Assembly: GCA_016788585.1 (NCBI GenBank) | Contig: JAEURP010000014.1 | Coordinates: forward strand, 47,949-111,948 | Length of the DNA stretch: 64,000 nucleotides | Source of the DNA: Chthonomonas sp. | Lineage (GTDB): Bacteria > Armatimonadota > Fimbriimonadia > Fimbriimonadales > Fimbriimonadaceae | Reading direction: 5' to 3' | In this document: piece after piece, positions 1-8,039 of the stretch | Layout of the letters: each line of letters begins with the position of its first letter | How positions within the stretch are numbered: the stretch's first letter is position 1 | Made by a program: the position numbers and the translations under genes | Notes under the pieces: generated by a model | Seen by the model: the letters and a program-made list of their open reading frames with translations, nothing else | Told to the model about the DNA's origin: nothing | Databases searched by the model: none

Positions 1-1
1 G

Positions 2-292
2 GGCATCGACTGCAGTGGCTTTGTTCAGCAACTCTTTGGCAAGATCGGCGAGAAACTACCTCGCACTGCCGCCGAGCAGGCCAAGGTAGGACTGAAGATA
101 GAACGCCTCGAGGATTTGCAGGCAGGCGATCGACTATATTTCTGGGATAGTAAGCGCGGCAAGATCGGCCACACCGGCCTGTATCTTGGCAATGGATACT
201 TTGTGCATTCGAGCGTGAATAACCGTGGCGTCGCTACAGACGACTTGCGCAACGCTAAGTGGCGCAATATGCTCGTCGCCGCTCGACGATAG
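2..292 (+). CDS. NlpC/P60 family cell-wall hydrolase, C-terminal part
   Basis: The gene enters from the left edge, so its start and any signal peptide or SH3 region are outside the window. The 96 visible residues are the catalytic half of an NlpC/P60 cysteine peptidase. The nucleophile motif DCSGFVQ lies at the very start. The catalytic histidine is in GHTGLYLGNGYFVH, preceded by the usual LQAGDRLYFW turn. Family members cut peptidoglycan stem peptides outside the membrane. The frame closes with TAG, and a gene-free gap of about 95 bases follows. Confidence 0.85.
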   Translation, partial: GIDCSGFVQQLFGKIGEKLPRTAAEQAKVGLKIERLEDLQAGDRLYFWDSKRGKIGHTGLYLGNGYFVHSSVNNRGVATDDLRNAKWRNMLVAARR

Positions 293-374
293 CTCCAAAG
301 ATTTGCTCGGGATCTCGTGACCTCCTTGAGTGACCGGACACCCAGAAAAGCAAACACTACCGCGGGAACGGCTA

Positions 375-386
375 TATACTAACTCT
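375..386 (+). promoter_or_regulatory. -10 box TATACT placed 6 nt before an ATG
   Basis: TATACT (375-380) is followed by six bases and then ATG at 387. Transcription would start at or beside the start codon, giving a leaderless mRNA. No clear -35 box is visible. The same arrangement recurs through the window. Confidence 0.6.
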
Positions 387-1337
387 ATGAAGCACCTCTC
401 GCTTGCCATCCTCGCGTCGATGGCGGCGCATGCTACCGCTAACCTTGTCACGAACGGCAGCTTCGAGCAACCCCCAATAGGCACGCCCTTCCTCACCCTG
501 CCTGCTGGCAACCCGTCGCTTACCGGATGGACGATCACCGGTACCAGCATCGACCTCGCGACTCAAGTAGCCAACCCTGGCTATCCGGCACGAGACGGCC
601 TACAGTTCGTCGACCTCGCTGGCGCGCCCGGTCCTGGCAAGATCGAGCAGTCCTTCGCCACCACCGTTTCACAGCAGTACTTTTATGGCTGGTCAGGATC
701 TAGCAATGGCTCGTCGACACAAATGGAGGTCTTCCTAAACGGGCCCCTTCTCTTCACCATAACTACTGCACCGCAGGGGAACTGGGTGGACTATGGCTGG
801 ACCTTCACGGCCACCACCGCCACGACTTCGATCGGCTTCCGATCAAACAATATTGGCAACCAAGGGGCTCTGGTCGACCGCGTCATCGTTGTACCACTGC
901 CCACCATCGTCGGAGTCCTCGATCTGCAAGACACATTTGGCACATTTGCCGCTAACCGAGTCATTCCCTATGTCGTGATGCAAGGCACTGTAACGATCAC
1001 GAGCGGTTCAGTCACTTGCCCCGCCACGCTTTCTCCGATCTCCATAGGTGTTCCCACGTCCGCCACTGGTCCAGCCCAACTCATTTTCAATGGCTCGTCC
1101 TTCCTGCAAAAGACAACAAATGTCACGCTTGGTGGCTTAACCGTTTCGGTCGGAACAATCGCCTGCGTGAACGGCGATGTCGATTACTCTGGCGAAGTGG
1201 ACGCTGCTGACATCGATGCGGTGATCGCGGACTTCGGTAGCACGGCAGTTAACGACACCGATTGCGATGTGAGTGGCGAAGTGGACTCGGATGATATCGA
1301 CATTGTCGTGGCCAACTTCGGCTTGGTCGACAATTGA
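387..1337 (+). CDS. secreted DUF642-like protein with dockerin-type repeats
   Basis: This 316-residue protein starts with a clear signal peptide (MKHLSLAILASMAAHATA). A DUF642/choice-of-anchor-like beta-sandwich follows, with the typical opening LVTNGSFEQP and the phrase DGLQFVDLAG. The C-terminus carries two calcium-loop dockerin-like repeats, GDVDYSGEVDAADID and CDVSGEVDSDDID, which in other bacteria bind cohesins or simply stabilise exported proteins. The start at 387 is preferred over an in-frame codon at 330 because it directly precedes the signal peptide and sits 6 nt after TATACT. No cohesin is seen nearby. The role is probably extracellular or surface; the substrate is unknown. Confidence 0.75.
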   Translation: MKHLSLAILASMAAHATANLVTNGSFEQPPIGTPFLTLPAGNPSLTGWTITGTSIDLATQVANPGYPARDGLQFVDLAGAPGPGKIEQSFATTVSQQYFYGWSGSSNGSSTQMEVFLNGPLLFTITTAPQGNWVDYGWTFTATTATTSIGFRSNNIGNQGALVDRVIVVPLPTIVGVLDLQDTFGTFAANRVIPYVVMQGTVTITSGSVTCPATLSPISIGVPTSATGPAQLIFNGSSFLQKTTNVTLGGLTVSVGTIACVNGDVDYSGEVDAADIDAVIADFGSTAVNDTDCDVSGEVDSDDIDIVVANFGLVDN

Positions 1338-1374
1338 CTCGAGCGAACTTCTCGACGAGGTAAACCTCGCGTTT

Positions 1375-3027
1375 ATGGGATTCGACACCACACTCACCCG
1401 CGCCGACCTTCTGAAGGGATTGGCGAGTGTCTCTGTGTTGGGGTGGCTCGCACCGGCTGCCAGGGCAATCCAGACCTCCAAAACGTTTGAGATCACCGAG
1501 CAAGACCTCGCCATCTTCGAGAAGGCGTTGGGCCTGAACTTTACTGACGCCGAGAGGAAGGCATGTCTTGCCGACGTAAAGGAAAATTTCGCAGCCATGC
1601 GGGACCTCGCGATTCCATATGCCACCTCGCCTGCAACCGCACTGATTCCCACTGGCCCCCGCCCTACAATAGGGAGCAAGATCGACGTTCGACCAACCCG
1701 CTCCATCAAAAAGAGGCCCGCAACGGACGAGGATATCGCCTTTCTGTCAGTCTCCGAGCTCGCCAGTCTGATCAAGAGCAAGCAGCTCACGCCGACAGAA
1801 CTCACGTCGATTTACCTCGAGCGGATGAACAGGCTAAATGCTCGACTGAATTGCGTTGTTTCGATGGACGAGACGGGGGCGATGGAGGCGGCTCGGAAGG
1901 CAACAGATGAGATCGCTGCCGGGCGCTACCGAGGGCCTTTGCATGGAATTCCTTACGGCATCAAGGACCTCTTCAGCACGAAGGCAATGAAGACGACTTG
2001 GGGCGCCGAGACCTTCAAAGATCAGCTCATCGATCACGACGCGACGGTGGTGCGAAAGCTGGCCGATGCCGGGGCGATCCTAATCGCCAAGCTGAGTCTG
2101 GGCGCGCTCGCCATGGATGACAAGTGGTTTGGTGGGCAGACCAAGAACCCATGGAACCTTGACCAAGGAAGCAGCGGAAGTTCCGCTGGTCCGGCTAGTG
2201 CTCTGGCGGCCGGACTCTGCGGATTTACAATCGGGACAGAAACTCTCGGGAGCATTGTTTCCCCAAGTCAGCGCTGCCGCGTTACAGGTCTTCGTCCCAC
2301 TTTCGGGCGGGTCAGTCGCGACGGAGCGATGGCCCTAAGTTGGACGATGGACAAAGCTGGTCCAATTTGCCGCACCGCTGAGGACTGTCTTCTCGTGCTG
2401 GCGGCGATCTGCGGCGCTGATCCGGGTGATCTAAGCGCTGAAGATCGGCCACTGGTTCAGCGGCGCAAAATTGACCTCAAATCTTTGAAGATTGGGATTC
2501 TGGATGACGGAAAACCTCTGGATGAGAGCGACTCCAATAGCGCGAAGTGGTTAAGCGCCATCAATGAATTGGGCCTCAAAACCACCAAGGTCAAAATCAC
2601 GGCCCCGGAACCAGCAACGCTGATTGGACTTAGCGTAGAAGCCGCGGCGGCATTCGATTCGATCACACGAACGGGTGCGGTCAATGAGATGAAATACTCG
2701 CTTTGGCCTCAGATATTCCGGGCACACCGCTATTTCACCGCGGTGGAATACGTGCAGAGCTTGAGACAACGAACCTTGGCGATGCAACGTTTCGACCGTG
2801 AGTTTGCGGACTTTGATTTGATCTTGGGCCCCGATCGTGGAGCGCAATTGCTCTTGATCACAAATCTCACTGGACATCCGCAGATGTACTTACCTATCGG
2901 AATGGATGGGGCGAGACCAGTTGGAATGTCCATTGTCGGAAGGCTCTTTGACGAAGCCACGGTATGCGCCTTGGGAGATGCCGTTCAGCGAATAACTCAC
3001 GAGTGGGCCAAGCGCCCTGCTCTATAG
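1375..3027 (+). CDS. amidase signature family hydrolase, exported
   Basis: This 550-residue amidase-signature enzyme (GatA/aspartyl-tRNA amidotransferase fold) hydrolyses amide bonds. The Ser-cisSer-Lys triad is readable: Lys in GIPYGIKDLFS, the cis-Ser in the GSSGSSAGPAS loop, and the nucleophile Ser in GTETLGS. The N-terminal segment LLKGLASVSVLGWLAPAARA looks like an export signal, which is unusual for GatA but common for secreted amidases. About 100 residues with no assigned domain precede the catalytic domain. ATG 1375 is chosen because longer in-frame starts lie inside the previous gene. A short inverted repeat (CGAGG/CCTCG, 1355-1368) lies just upstream. The substrate is unknown, and no gatB or gatC is nearby. 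Confidence 0.85.
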   Translation: MGFDTTLTRADLLKGLASVSVLGWLAPAARAIQTSKTFEITEQDLAIFEKALGLNFTDAERKACLADVKENFAAMRDLAIPYATSPATALIPTGPRPTIGSKIDVRPTRSIKKRPATDEDIAFLSVSELASLIKSKQLTPTELTSIYLERMNRLNARLNCVVSMDETGAMEAARKATDEIAAGRYRGPLHGIPYGIKDLFSTKAMKTTWGAETFKDQLIDHDATVVRKLADAGAILIAKLSLGALAMDDKWFGGQTKNPWNLDQGSSGSSAGPASALAAGLCGFTIGTETLGSIVSPSQRCRVTGLRPTFGRVSRDGAMALSWTMDKAGPICRTAEDCLLVLAAICGADPGDLSAEDRPLVQRRKIDLKSLKIGILDDGKPLDESDSNSAKWLSAINELGLKTTKVKITAPEPATLIGLSVEAAAAFDSITRTGAVNEMKYSLWPQIFRAHRYFTAVEYVQSLRQRTLAMQRFDREFADFDLILGPDRGAQLLLITNLTGHPQMYLPIGMDGARPVGMSIVGRLFDEATVCALGDAVQRITHEWAKRPAL

Positions 3028-3075
3028 ATGAAGCTCATCGCGGACAAACCTTGCCCGATGGCTGCTGCCACTCAG

Positions 3076-4734
3076 TTATAGGATGTTCTTCTGAACGAAC
3101 GTCTCGCCCTTGCTGGTGCCAACTGGTCGGACCGAGACCACATTCTCTGCCCCGTAGTCGAGGAGCTTCAGCCAGTCGTCCACGACATCGCTCTTCGGAA
3201 AGATCTCGTTTTCGCCGTATTCTGCCGTGATGGCTTGCTGCAAGTCCCCGCGGCGAACACCGGCATCTTGGATCTTCTCGTCGATCGACCTCTGAATTGC
3301 CAAGTCCTTGGCTCGATCGACAACCGACTTTAGAAGGGCGCCGCTCACCAGATCTTTGAAGTACAGGGTCTCGGTGGACCCGTTCCGCTTAGAGATCTTG
3401 AGAAACTCGGTGTCTTTCGACTGGCGCCACAGAAACGCAGCCGCGCTCTCGATTAACTCCTTTCGCGCGCAGCTTGGCTCACCATCGAACTCGGCCACAA
3501 GGGCCGGATCAGCAGGCACGCTTTCCTGAAGATGTATTCCCAAAATCTGCTTGACCGCCGCGAGATCAGGGCGGCTCACCTTGACTTTCCGGTCGATGCG
3601 CTCAGGACGCAAGATGGCAGGATCGATGTAGTCTGGCCGGTTGCTGGTCAGAATCACGATCACATTGTCGAGGCCCATCACGCCGTCCATCTCGGCACAA
3701 AACTGCGGAACGACAGTATTGCTGATGTTCATCCAACGTCCACTGCTCCGGGTCCGAAGAATGGACTCGGCTTCGTCGATAAAGATAACGACAAGTTGCC
3801 CCTCGCTTGCACGCGATCTCGCCACTTCGAACACCTCGCGCACCATGCGCTCGGTCTCGCCGAGCCACATGTTAAGGATCTTTGGCCCACTAATCGTCAG
3901 AAAACACTCTTTGACTTCACGCCCTTGCTTCTCGCTGTACTCCTTTGCAAGGTTGTAGGCAGTGGCCTTGCCGAGTAGCGTCTTGCCGCAGCCGGGAGGA
4001 CCGTAAAGGAGGATGCCCTTGATCGGCTTCTTGTCGAATCTCTTGAAGAGCTCGGGATAGAGAAGAGGCTGCTCGATGGTGTCTCGAATCAGCTTGATCG
4101 CCTGCTCTTGCCCGCCAACCTGAGCCCACTCGATCGGAGGCACTTCCTCCATAAAGTAGTCGCGAGTGTTCTGGTGGGGCATGTGCTCGACGGCAACCTG
4201 CCCTAGTGGTTCCACTCTGACCTCGTCTCCCTTTTTGATCGTGGCGTCCGCTAATGCGGCCGCGCGCCAAACAAAGCGGTTTCCGGTGCCTTGGGTGTCC
4301 GTACTGACGCGCAAATGCCCGCTCTCCAAAACATCCGCGACCTTCAGAACCTCCCCCCCATCATGCGGTGGTAAAAACCCGACTATCGCATAGGCGTCAT
4401 TCAGCATCACCCGTGATCCGAGCTGCAAGTCTTCGCTTCCTTCAAGCTTCGGATCGATAAGGGCTAGGAACTCGGTCTCACCAAGTGCAATCAGCGCCTT
4501 GCCGTCTTCTTTGGCTTCCAAAAAAACCCCTATCCGATTGGCCGGAGCGGTCAGCTTCTGATAAGCCTGTGCGAGCTGCTCGAGTTGCTCGGCTTGGGTC
4601 GCTTGGTCGCCTTCAATACGGACCAATTCAGCATCCAATTCACTCAGCAGATTGCTGGTCGTGGCGTCACTCGGGGCGAAGTCCACCAGCTTCGAGAGAA
4701 TTCTGCGGGCTCGGCTCTCCGGATTGGGGTTCAT
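3076..4734 (-). CDS. proteasome-associated-type AAA ATPase (ARC/Mpa family)
   Basis: This 552-residue protein has the ARC/Mpa layout: an N-terminal coiled coil (about residues 30-65), OB-fold regions, then one AAA domain. Walker A is GPPGCGKT (about 240-250), Walker B is VVIFIDEAES (about 310-320), and the ARC-specific stretch LNMWLGETERMVREVF is present. In actinobacteria and in UBact-bearing phyla this ring unfolds substrates for the 20S proteasome. The extreme C-terminus here is ...VQKNIL, so the penultimate tyrosine (GQYL in Mpa) that opens the proteasome gate is missing. No proteasome subunit, Pup or UBact gene is visible nearby. The start follows TAGAAT by 6 nt; that box overlaps the TAG stop of the upstream GGDEF gene. 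Confidence 0.88.
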   Translation of the reverse strand: MNPNPESRARRILSKLVDFAPSDATTSNLLSELDAELVRIEGDQATQAEQLEQLAQAYQKLTAPANRIGVFLEAKEDGKALIALGETEFLALIDPKLEGSEDLQLGSRVMLNDAYAIVGFLPPHDGGEVLKVADVLESGHLRVSTDTQGTGNRFVWRAAALADATIKKGDEVRVEPLGQVAVEHMPHQNTRDYFMEEVPPIEWAQVGGQEQAIKLIRDTIEQPLLYPELFKRFDKKPIKGILLYGPPGCGKTLLGKATAYNLAKEYSEKQGREVKECFLTISGPKILNMWLGETERMVREVFEVARSRASEGQLVVIFIDEAESILRTRSSGRWMNISNTVVPQFCAEMDGVMGLDNVIVILTSNRPDYIDPAILRPERIDRKVKVSRPDLAAVKQILGIHLQESVPADPALVAEFDGEPSCARKELIESAAAFLWRQSKDTEFLKISKRNGSTETLYFKDLVSGALLKSVVDRAKDLAIQRSIDEKIQDAGVRRGDLQQAITAEYGENEIFPKSDVVDDWLKLLDYGAENVVSVRPVGTSKGETFVQKNIL

Positions 4735-4746
4735 ACCTGCATTCTA
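4735..4746 (-). promoter_or_regulatory. -10 box TAGAAT 6 nt before the ARC ATPase start
   Basis: On the minus strand TAGAAT (4741-4746) is followed by six bases and the ATG at 4734. The first three bases of the box are also the TAG stop codon of the upstream CBS-GGDEF gene. The ATPase could therefore be read from the upstream gene's transcript or from this box as a leaderless mRNA. Confidence 0.55.
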
Positions 4747-5616
4747 CGCAGGCGGCGCCTTGTCCTTTCGCGGCTTTTTCGCCATCGCATCCCGACTGGC
4801 CGCAGTAATTAACCAGTCCAAGGTGGCCGCAACGTGGATATCAGGCCGAGTCACCGATCGGCGTCCCCCTGCAATACCGATGGTGAAGGCGACCGGATGG
4901 TAGTCACCCTCTATGAAGAGCGATGAACTGCCTTCCCTAATCGACGCTGCCAAATCCTCCGCTTCTGCCCTTGCCCGCAATGTTCCGATGGCGAACTCGT
5001 CTCCGCCATAACGCACCAAGATGTCGGATTCTCCGACGGAGTCCTTCAATAACTTGGCAACCCGCTTAAGAACGCGATCGCCCACCGGGTGACCGTATTT
5101 TTTGTTGTATTCGCCAAACGAGTCGAGATCGATGAAGAGAATAGTGATCTCACGGCCGGCGGTTAACTGCTCAATCCCCCACTCGCGCAAGCGATCGCTG
5201 AACCCCAGCCCGGTGAGAGTGTCCCATGAACGGCGCAGTTCGCGAAGCAACATGTTCGAGGTCACGACCCCGTAAAATCGCGTCTCGTCCATCACGACAC
5301 CCACGTCGGCGTCTTCTTCTACGAACTGTTGCGCAACCTTAACGACTGCCTCATCGGGTTCAAGAACGGTCGGCTTCTTGCGCATGACATCTCCGACCAA
5401 GGCATCGGAAGCTGACGCTGCCGAGAGATCCATGGTGAGGACGCCCAACAAGACGCCACGTTCCATCACAGCGATGGCACGTAGCCCGTGGCCCTTCATC
5501 AGGATGAGGGCCGACTCCACCGTGTGGTTCGGGTTCACCCAGACGGGCACCAGACGCAAATCTTCTAGGCTTTTCAAATACTTATAGCCGCGCTCTAACT
5601 GTAGGCCATAGCGCAC
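4744..5616 (-). CDS. CBS-pair diguanylate cyclase (GGDEF)
   Basis: This 290-residue cytosolic protein has a tandem CBS pair in the N-terminal half (roughly residues 20-130) and a GGDEF domain in the C-terminal half. The active-site signature RYGGDEF is intact, and the metal-binding region reads ILFIDLDSFGEYN, so c-di-GMP synthesis is expected. The RxxD inhibitory site is absent: the residue at the Arg position is Gly. Product feedback by the usual route is therefore unlikely, and the CBS pair, which usually binds adenine nucleotides, is the probable input. The start codon is GTG at 5616. The gene lies 9 nt upstream of the ARC ATPase on the same strand. Confidence 0.88.
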   Translation of the reverse strand: MRYGLQLERGYKYLKSLEDLRLVPVWVNPNHTVESALILMKGHGLRAIAVMERGVLLGVLTMDLSAASASDALVGDVMRKKPTVLEPDEAVVKVAQQFVEEDADVGVVMDETRFYGVVTSNMLLRELRRSWDTLTGLGFSDRLREWGIEQLTAGREITILFIDLDSFGEYNKKYGHPVGDRVLKRVAKLLKDSVGESDILVRYGGDEFAIGTLRARAEAEDLAASIREGSSSLFIEGDYHPVAFTIGIAGGRRSVTRPDIHVAATLDWLITAASRDAMAKKPRKDKAPPA

Positions 5617-5655
5617 GCGGTTGCTACGGCAAACATGCTGGACTCTGCCCGAAAC

Positions 5656-6657
5656 TCAGAAGAGATCGAGCGCTCGGTTCAAATCCTGTTGGCAAACGCG
5701 CTCTAATCGCTGCACCCGGGGGTCGAGCCGAGCCGCCTCAAAAGCGTGCTCATAGGAGAAGACGTCTCCTGGCTCGATTCGGTAGTACTGGGATACATCA
5801 GATTCCCCAATTCCCAGGACTTTTCGCAGGTAATAGATAGCAAGACTACGGGCAAGATCTTCGTGCTGATCTAGCCCCAGTGGTTCAATGATCGTCTGCA
5901 ACTGGCTCGTAACCCACTTCAAAACGCGATTTGGATCACTCATGTGTGGCCTTGCAACACCCAATGCCAGCATCTCATCTTCAAATGTCATCCACTCGCG
6001 CTGGATGAGCCCTAGCCGCTTTACCAATCCAAGGAGGGCATCGCCACTTCGATCGACCAACTTTGCCAAAAGACAAACGAGCCGATCCGATAGGACGAGT
6101 CCTTCCTGCTCGGCCATCTGGCGCAAGATCGATTGCCGCTCCACCGGGTGGGGAGTAGGGACTTCTGCGATCGACCACATCTCCAGTTGAGGCAGAATCT
6201 GATTGACCTCGATGGCTTGCCCCCCTGTAAATCCAATCATGGTGGGGCGGGCCAGCCGAACCCGGAGCTCCAACGCATTACGAAGTGCCTGCTGCTCCCT
6301 CGGGCGTCCTAGGCACTGTTGTACGTCGTCGAGTAGTAAAGGGGCAGGATGATCCCACCTTCCACGATTTAACAAGTGACCGCCGCGACGGACCTTAGGC
6401 CGAACGCCAAAATCCCATTGAAATTGCTCTGCCGCCACCCGCATCAGATGGGACTTGCCCCATCCGGTTGGGCCAACAACAGCCACAAATGGGCTGACCC
6501 CGGACCCTAACATGAGCGCGGCCTCTAGGCCAAGGATGTTCGAAGGAAGAGGCACGAATCCCTCATACTCGGGGCGCAATGCCCGAGGCAGGGCCTTGGC
6601 GCGCACTAAGGCATGCGCTACCGTAGACGGTGCCCCATAGGCCCTCTTCACCCTCAT
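5656..6657 (-). CDS. DnaA-like AAA+ ATPase (divergent DnaA paralogue)
   Basis: This 333-residue protein has Walker A GPTGWGKS (62-69), Walker B LLLDDVQ (107-113), and a C-terminal helical domain beginning ARSLAIYYLRKVLG that resembles DnaA domain IV, which binds DnaA boxes. The DnaA signature loop (GRDHTTV in DnaA) is replaced by EPGDVFSYEHAFEAA, so box recognition is probably altered or lost. The N-terminus is short, with no DnaB-loading domain I. I place the start at ATG 6657 (MRVKRAYG); an in-frame start at 6762 would add 35 unconserved residues. It could be a Hda-like regulator of initiation or a separate DNA-binding ATPase. It is not the main dnaA. Confidence 0.6.
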   Translation of the reverse strand: MRVKRAYGAPSTVAHALVRAKALPRALRPEYEGFVPLPSNILGLEAALMLGSGVSPFVAVVGPTGWGKSHLMRVAAEQFQWDFGVRPKVRRGGHLLNRGRWDHPAPLLLDDVQQCLGRPREQQALRNALELRVRLARPTMIGFTGGQAIEVNQILPQLEMWSIAEVPTPHPVERQSILRQMAEQEGLVLSDRLVCLLAKLVDRSGDALLGLVKRLGLIQREWMTFEDEMLALGVARPHMSDPNRVLKWVTSQLQTIIEPLGLDQHEDLARSLAIYYLRKVLGIGESDVSQYYRIEPGDVFSYEHAFEAARLDPRVQRLERVCQQDLNRALDLF

Positions 6658-6794
6658 ACTGATAGCGTGACAAATCCAAAGAATCGGCGTCAACTGGCAA
6701 GAGGTGCAGCTAAGAGCTACAAATCGCAAAATATCGACTGAATTCGACACGTATTGGCACACTATCGCGATTTTTCATCAAATCGAATCCCGAC

Positions 6795-6803
6795 TTATCA
6801 ACA
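6795..6803 (+). promoter_or_regulatory. DnaA-box-like site TTATCAACA
   Basis: This nonamer differs at one position from the consensus TTATCCACA. It lies in a short, locally AT-rich gap between the DnaA-like gene and the cytochrome gene. No cluster of boxes is visible, so it is not evidence for an origin. Confidence 0.3.
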
Positions 6804-6821
6804 GGTTTCCCACCAGCGTCA

Positions 6822-8039
6822 TCAGTGGGCGATCTTTTTCCAGTAGGCGTCGAAATTGAATCGAGGGCTATTGTTTGCGGTGTGGCATTTCATACATGAT
6901 TCACCGTCAATCTTATGCATTTTGTCAACCAAGGGTCGCATTGCGTGTGCCTTTCCTGGACCATGGCAACTCTCACATCCTACATCGGTCAATGTTGGTG
7001 TCTCAGTGCGAGTTCGAAAGCCAGTTGATTTGTGAATATCCACCACATGACAACTTATACAGTCTGGGTCGCGACCGTGGCCCTCACGCTCCAAGGTCGC
7101 CAATGCGGCGGCATGCTTTGAATTTCGCCAAATATCACCAGCTTTCGAGTGACAACTGATACATAAAGCGCTTCCTGCGTAATCTGGCCCCCCTGAGCGG
7201 GGCATTTGAGAGACGAGATCCTCATCAGTAACTCTCTTCAAGTAATTGTGGAAAACCCTCGATGCAGCCGCGTCACCAGAAACTTCCGGTCCCAACGGGG
7301 CTACTTGGTACGAAGTCCACTCTCCGCCGCTCCAGGTCAAGCGAAGGGCCGATGTCCCGCGCTCGCCAGGGTGGACAAGCCAAGTCTTGCCCTCCTTTTG
7401 TGGGGTTGTGGGAGACTTGCCAGGGGAGGTGTAAACGATCAGACGCACTTGGCTGTGCTGAGCCGCAATCCGGCGAGCAGAGAGGAGATCGCCCTCCAGT
7501 AGCAAAATCACAGGTCGCCCCCCTGAACGCCTAAGCGAGCTTTCCAGGGTCGCCGGCTCGGTTTCCAGCGCGGCGACAATCTCCGGTTGCCGGGTCGAGT
7601 AACCCGTAATCCAAAAGGGGCCCGCCACACGGCCAACCTGATCGGGCATCGCCGTCGAGACCAACTTGCCGCCACTCAAGCTCTGCATCGCAGATACGGT
7701 CCCCACTCCAAGCCGAGCGTCATTGCTTGTCAAATTGTAACCGGAGCAACCGATCGTCCGGACGAGTTCCGCAACGGTCTCCGCCTTCATTTCACTTTGG
7801 CGTCCCAGGCTGTTTGTGATCGAGCCATTCAAGAGGGCTATGGTCTTCCCTGACTGACGTGATGCGGCAACAAGGCCACCAAACCGACCGACGCCGCCCT
7901 GCATTGGCTCAGAGCAACCGCAAGGACTTAGGTAGCCACGGAATTCTCCGCCGATAACGAGGGTTATTGGCGGCGGCTTTGGCGACCACGTCGCCGCTAG
8001 AAGGGGAATTGCCGCAAAACCAAGGAGCCCAAGTTTCAT
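6822..8039 (-). CDS. secreted multihaem cytochrome (cytochrome c554-like) with N-terminal phosphoesterase-like region
   Basis: This 405-residue exported protein has the signal peptide MKLGLLGFAAIPLLAATWS. The N-terminal half resembles the metallophosphoesterase-like region often fused to cytochromes (GGEFRGYLSPCGCSEP, then GGVGRFGG). The C-terminal 130 residues contain four CxxCH haem sites: CISCHSK, CISCHVV, CESCHGP and CMKCHTA. The order and spacing fit the cytochrome c554/decahaem-related family, which carries electrons outside the cytoplasm. Its ATG overlaps the stop of the upstream DUF1573 gene by four bases (ATGA), so the two are translated together. The redox partner is not visible. 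Confidence 0.8.
   Translation of the reverse strand: MKLGLLGFAAIPLLAATWSPKPPPITLVIGGEFRGYLSPCGCSEPMQGGVGRFGGLVAASRQSGKTIALLNGSITNSLGRQSEMKAETVAELVRTIGCSGYNLTSNDARLGVGTVSAMQSLSGGKLVSTAMPDQVGRVAGPFWITGYSTRQPEIVAALETEPATLESSLRRSGGRPVILLLEGDLLSARRIAAQHSQVRLIVYTSPGKSPTTPQKEGKTWLVHPGERGTSALRLTWSGGEWTSYQVAPLGPEVSGDAAASRVFHNYLKRVTDEDLVSQMPRSGGPDYAGSALCISCHSKAGDIWRNSKHAAALATLEREGHGRDPDCISCHVVDIHKSTGFRTRTETPTLTDVGCESCHGPGKAHAMRPLVDKMHKIDGESCMKCHTANNSPRFNFDAYWKKIAH

Noticed and set aside
4735..5655. Pup or UBact gene near the ARC ATPase
   Set aside because: No short frame ending in the expected Gly-Gly-Glu/Gln or Ser-Gly-Glu type tail was seen near the ATPase or elsewhere in the window.
6780..6821. Replication origin near the DnaA-like gene
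   Set aside because: Only one DnaA-box-like nonamer is visible, there is no box cluster or AT-rich unwinding element, and none of the usual origin neighbours (dnaN, recF, gyrB) is present.
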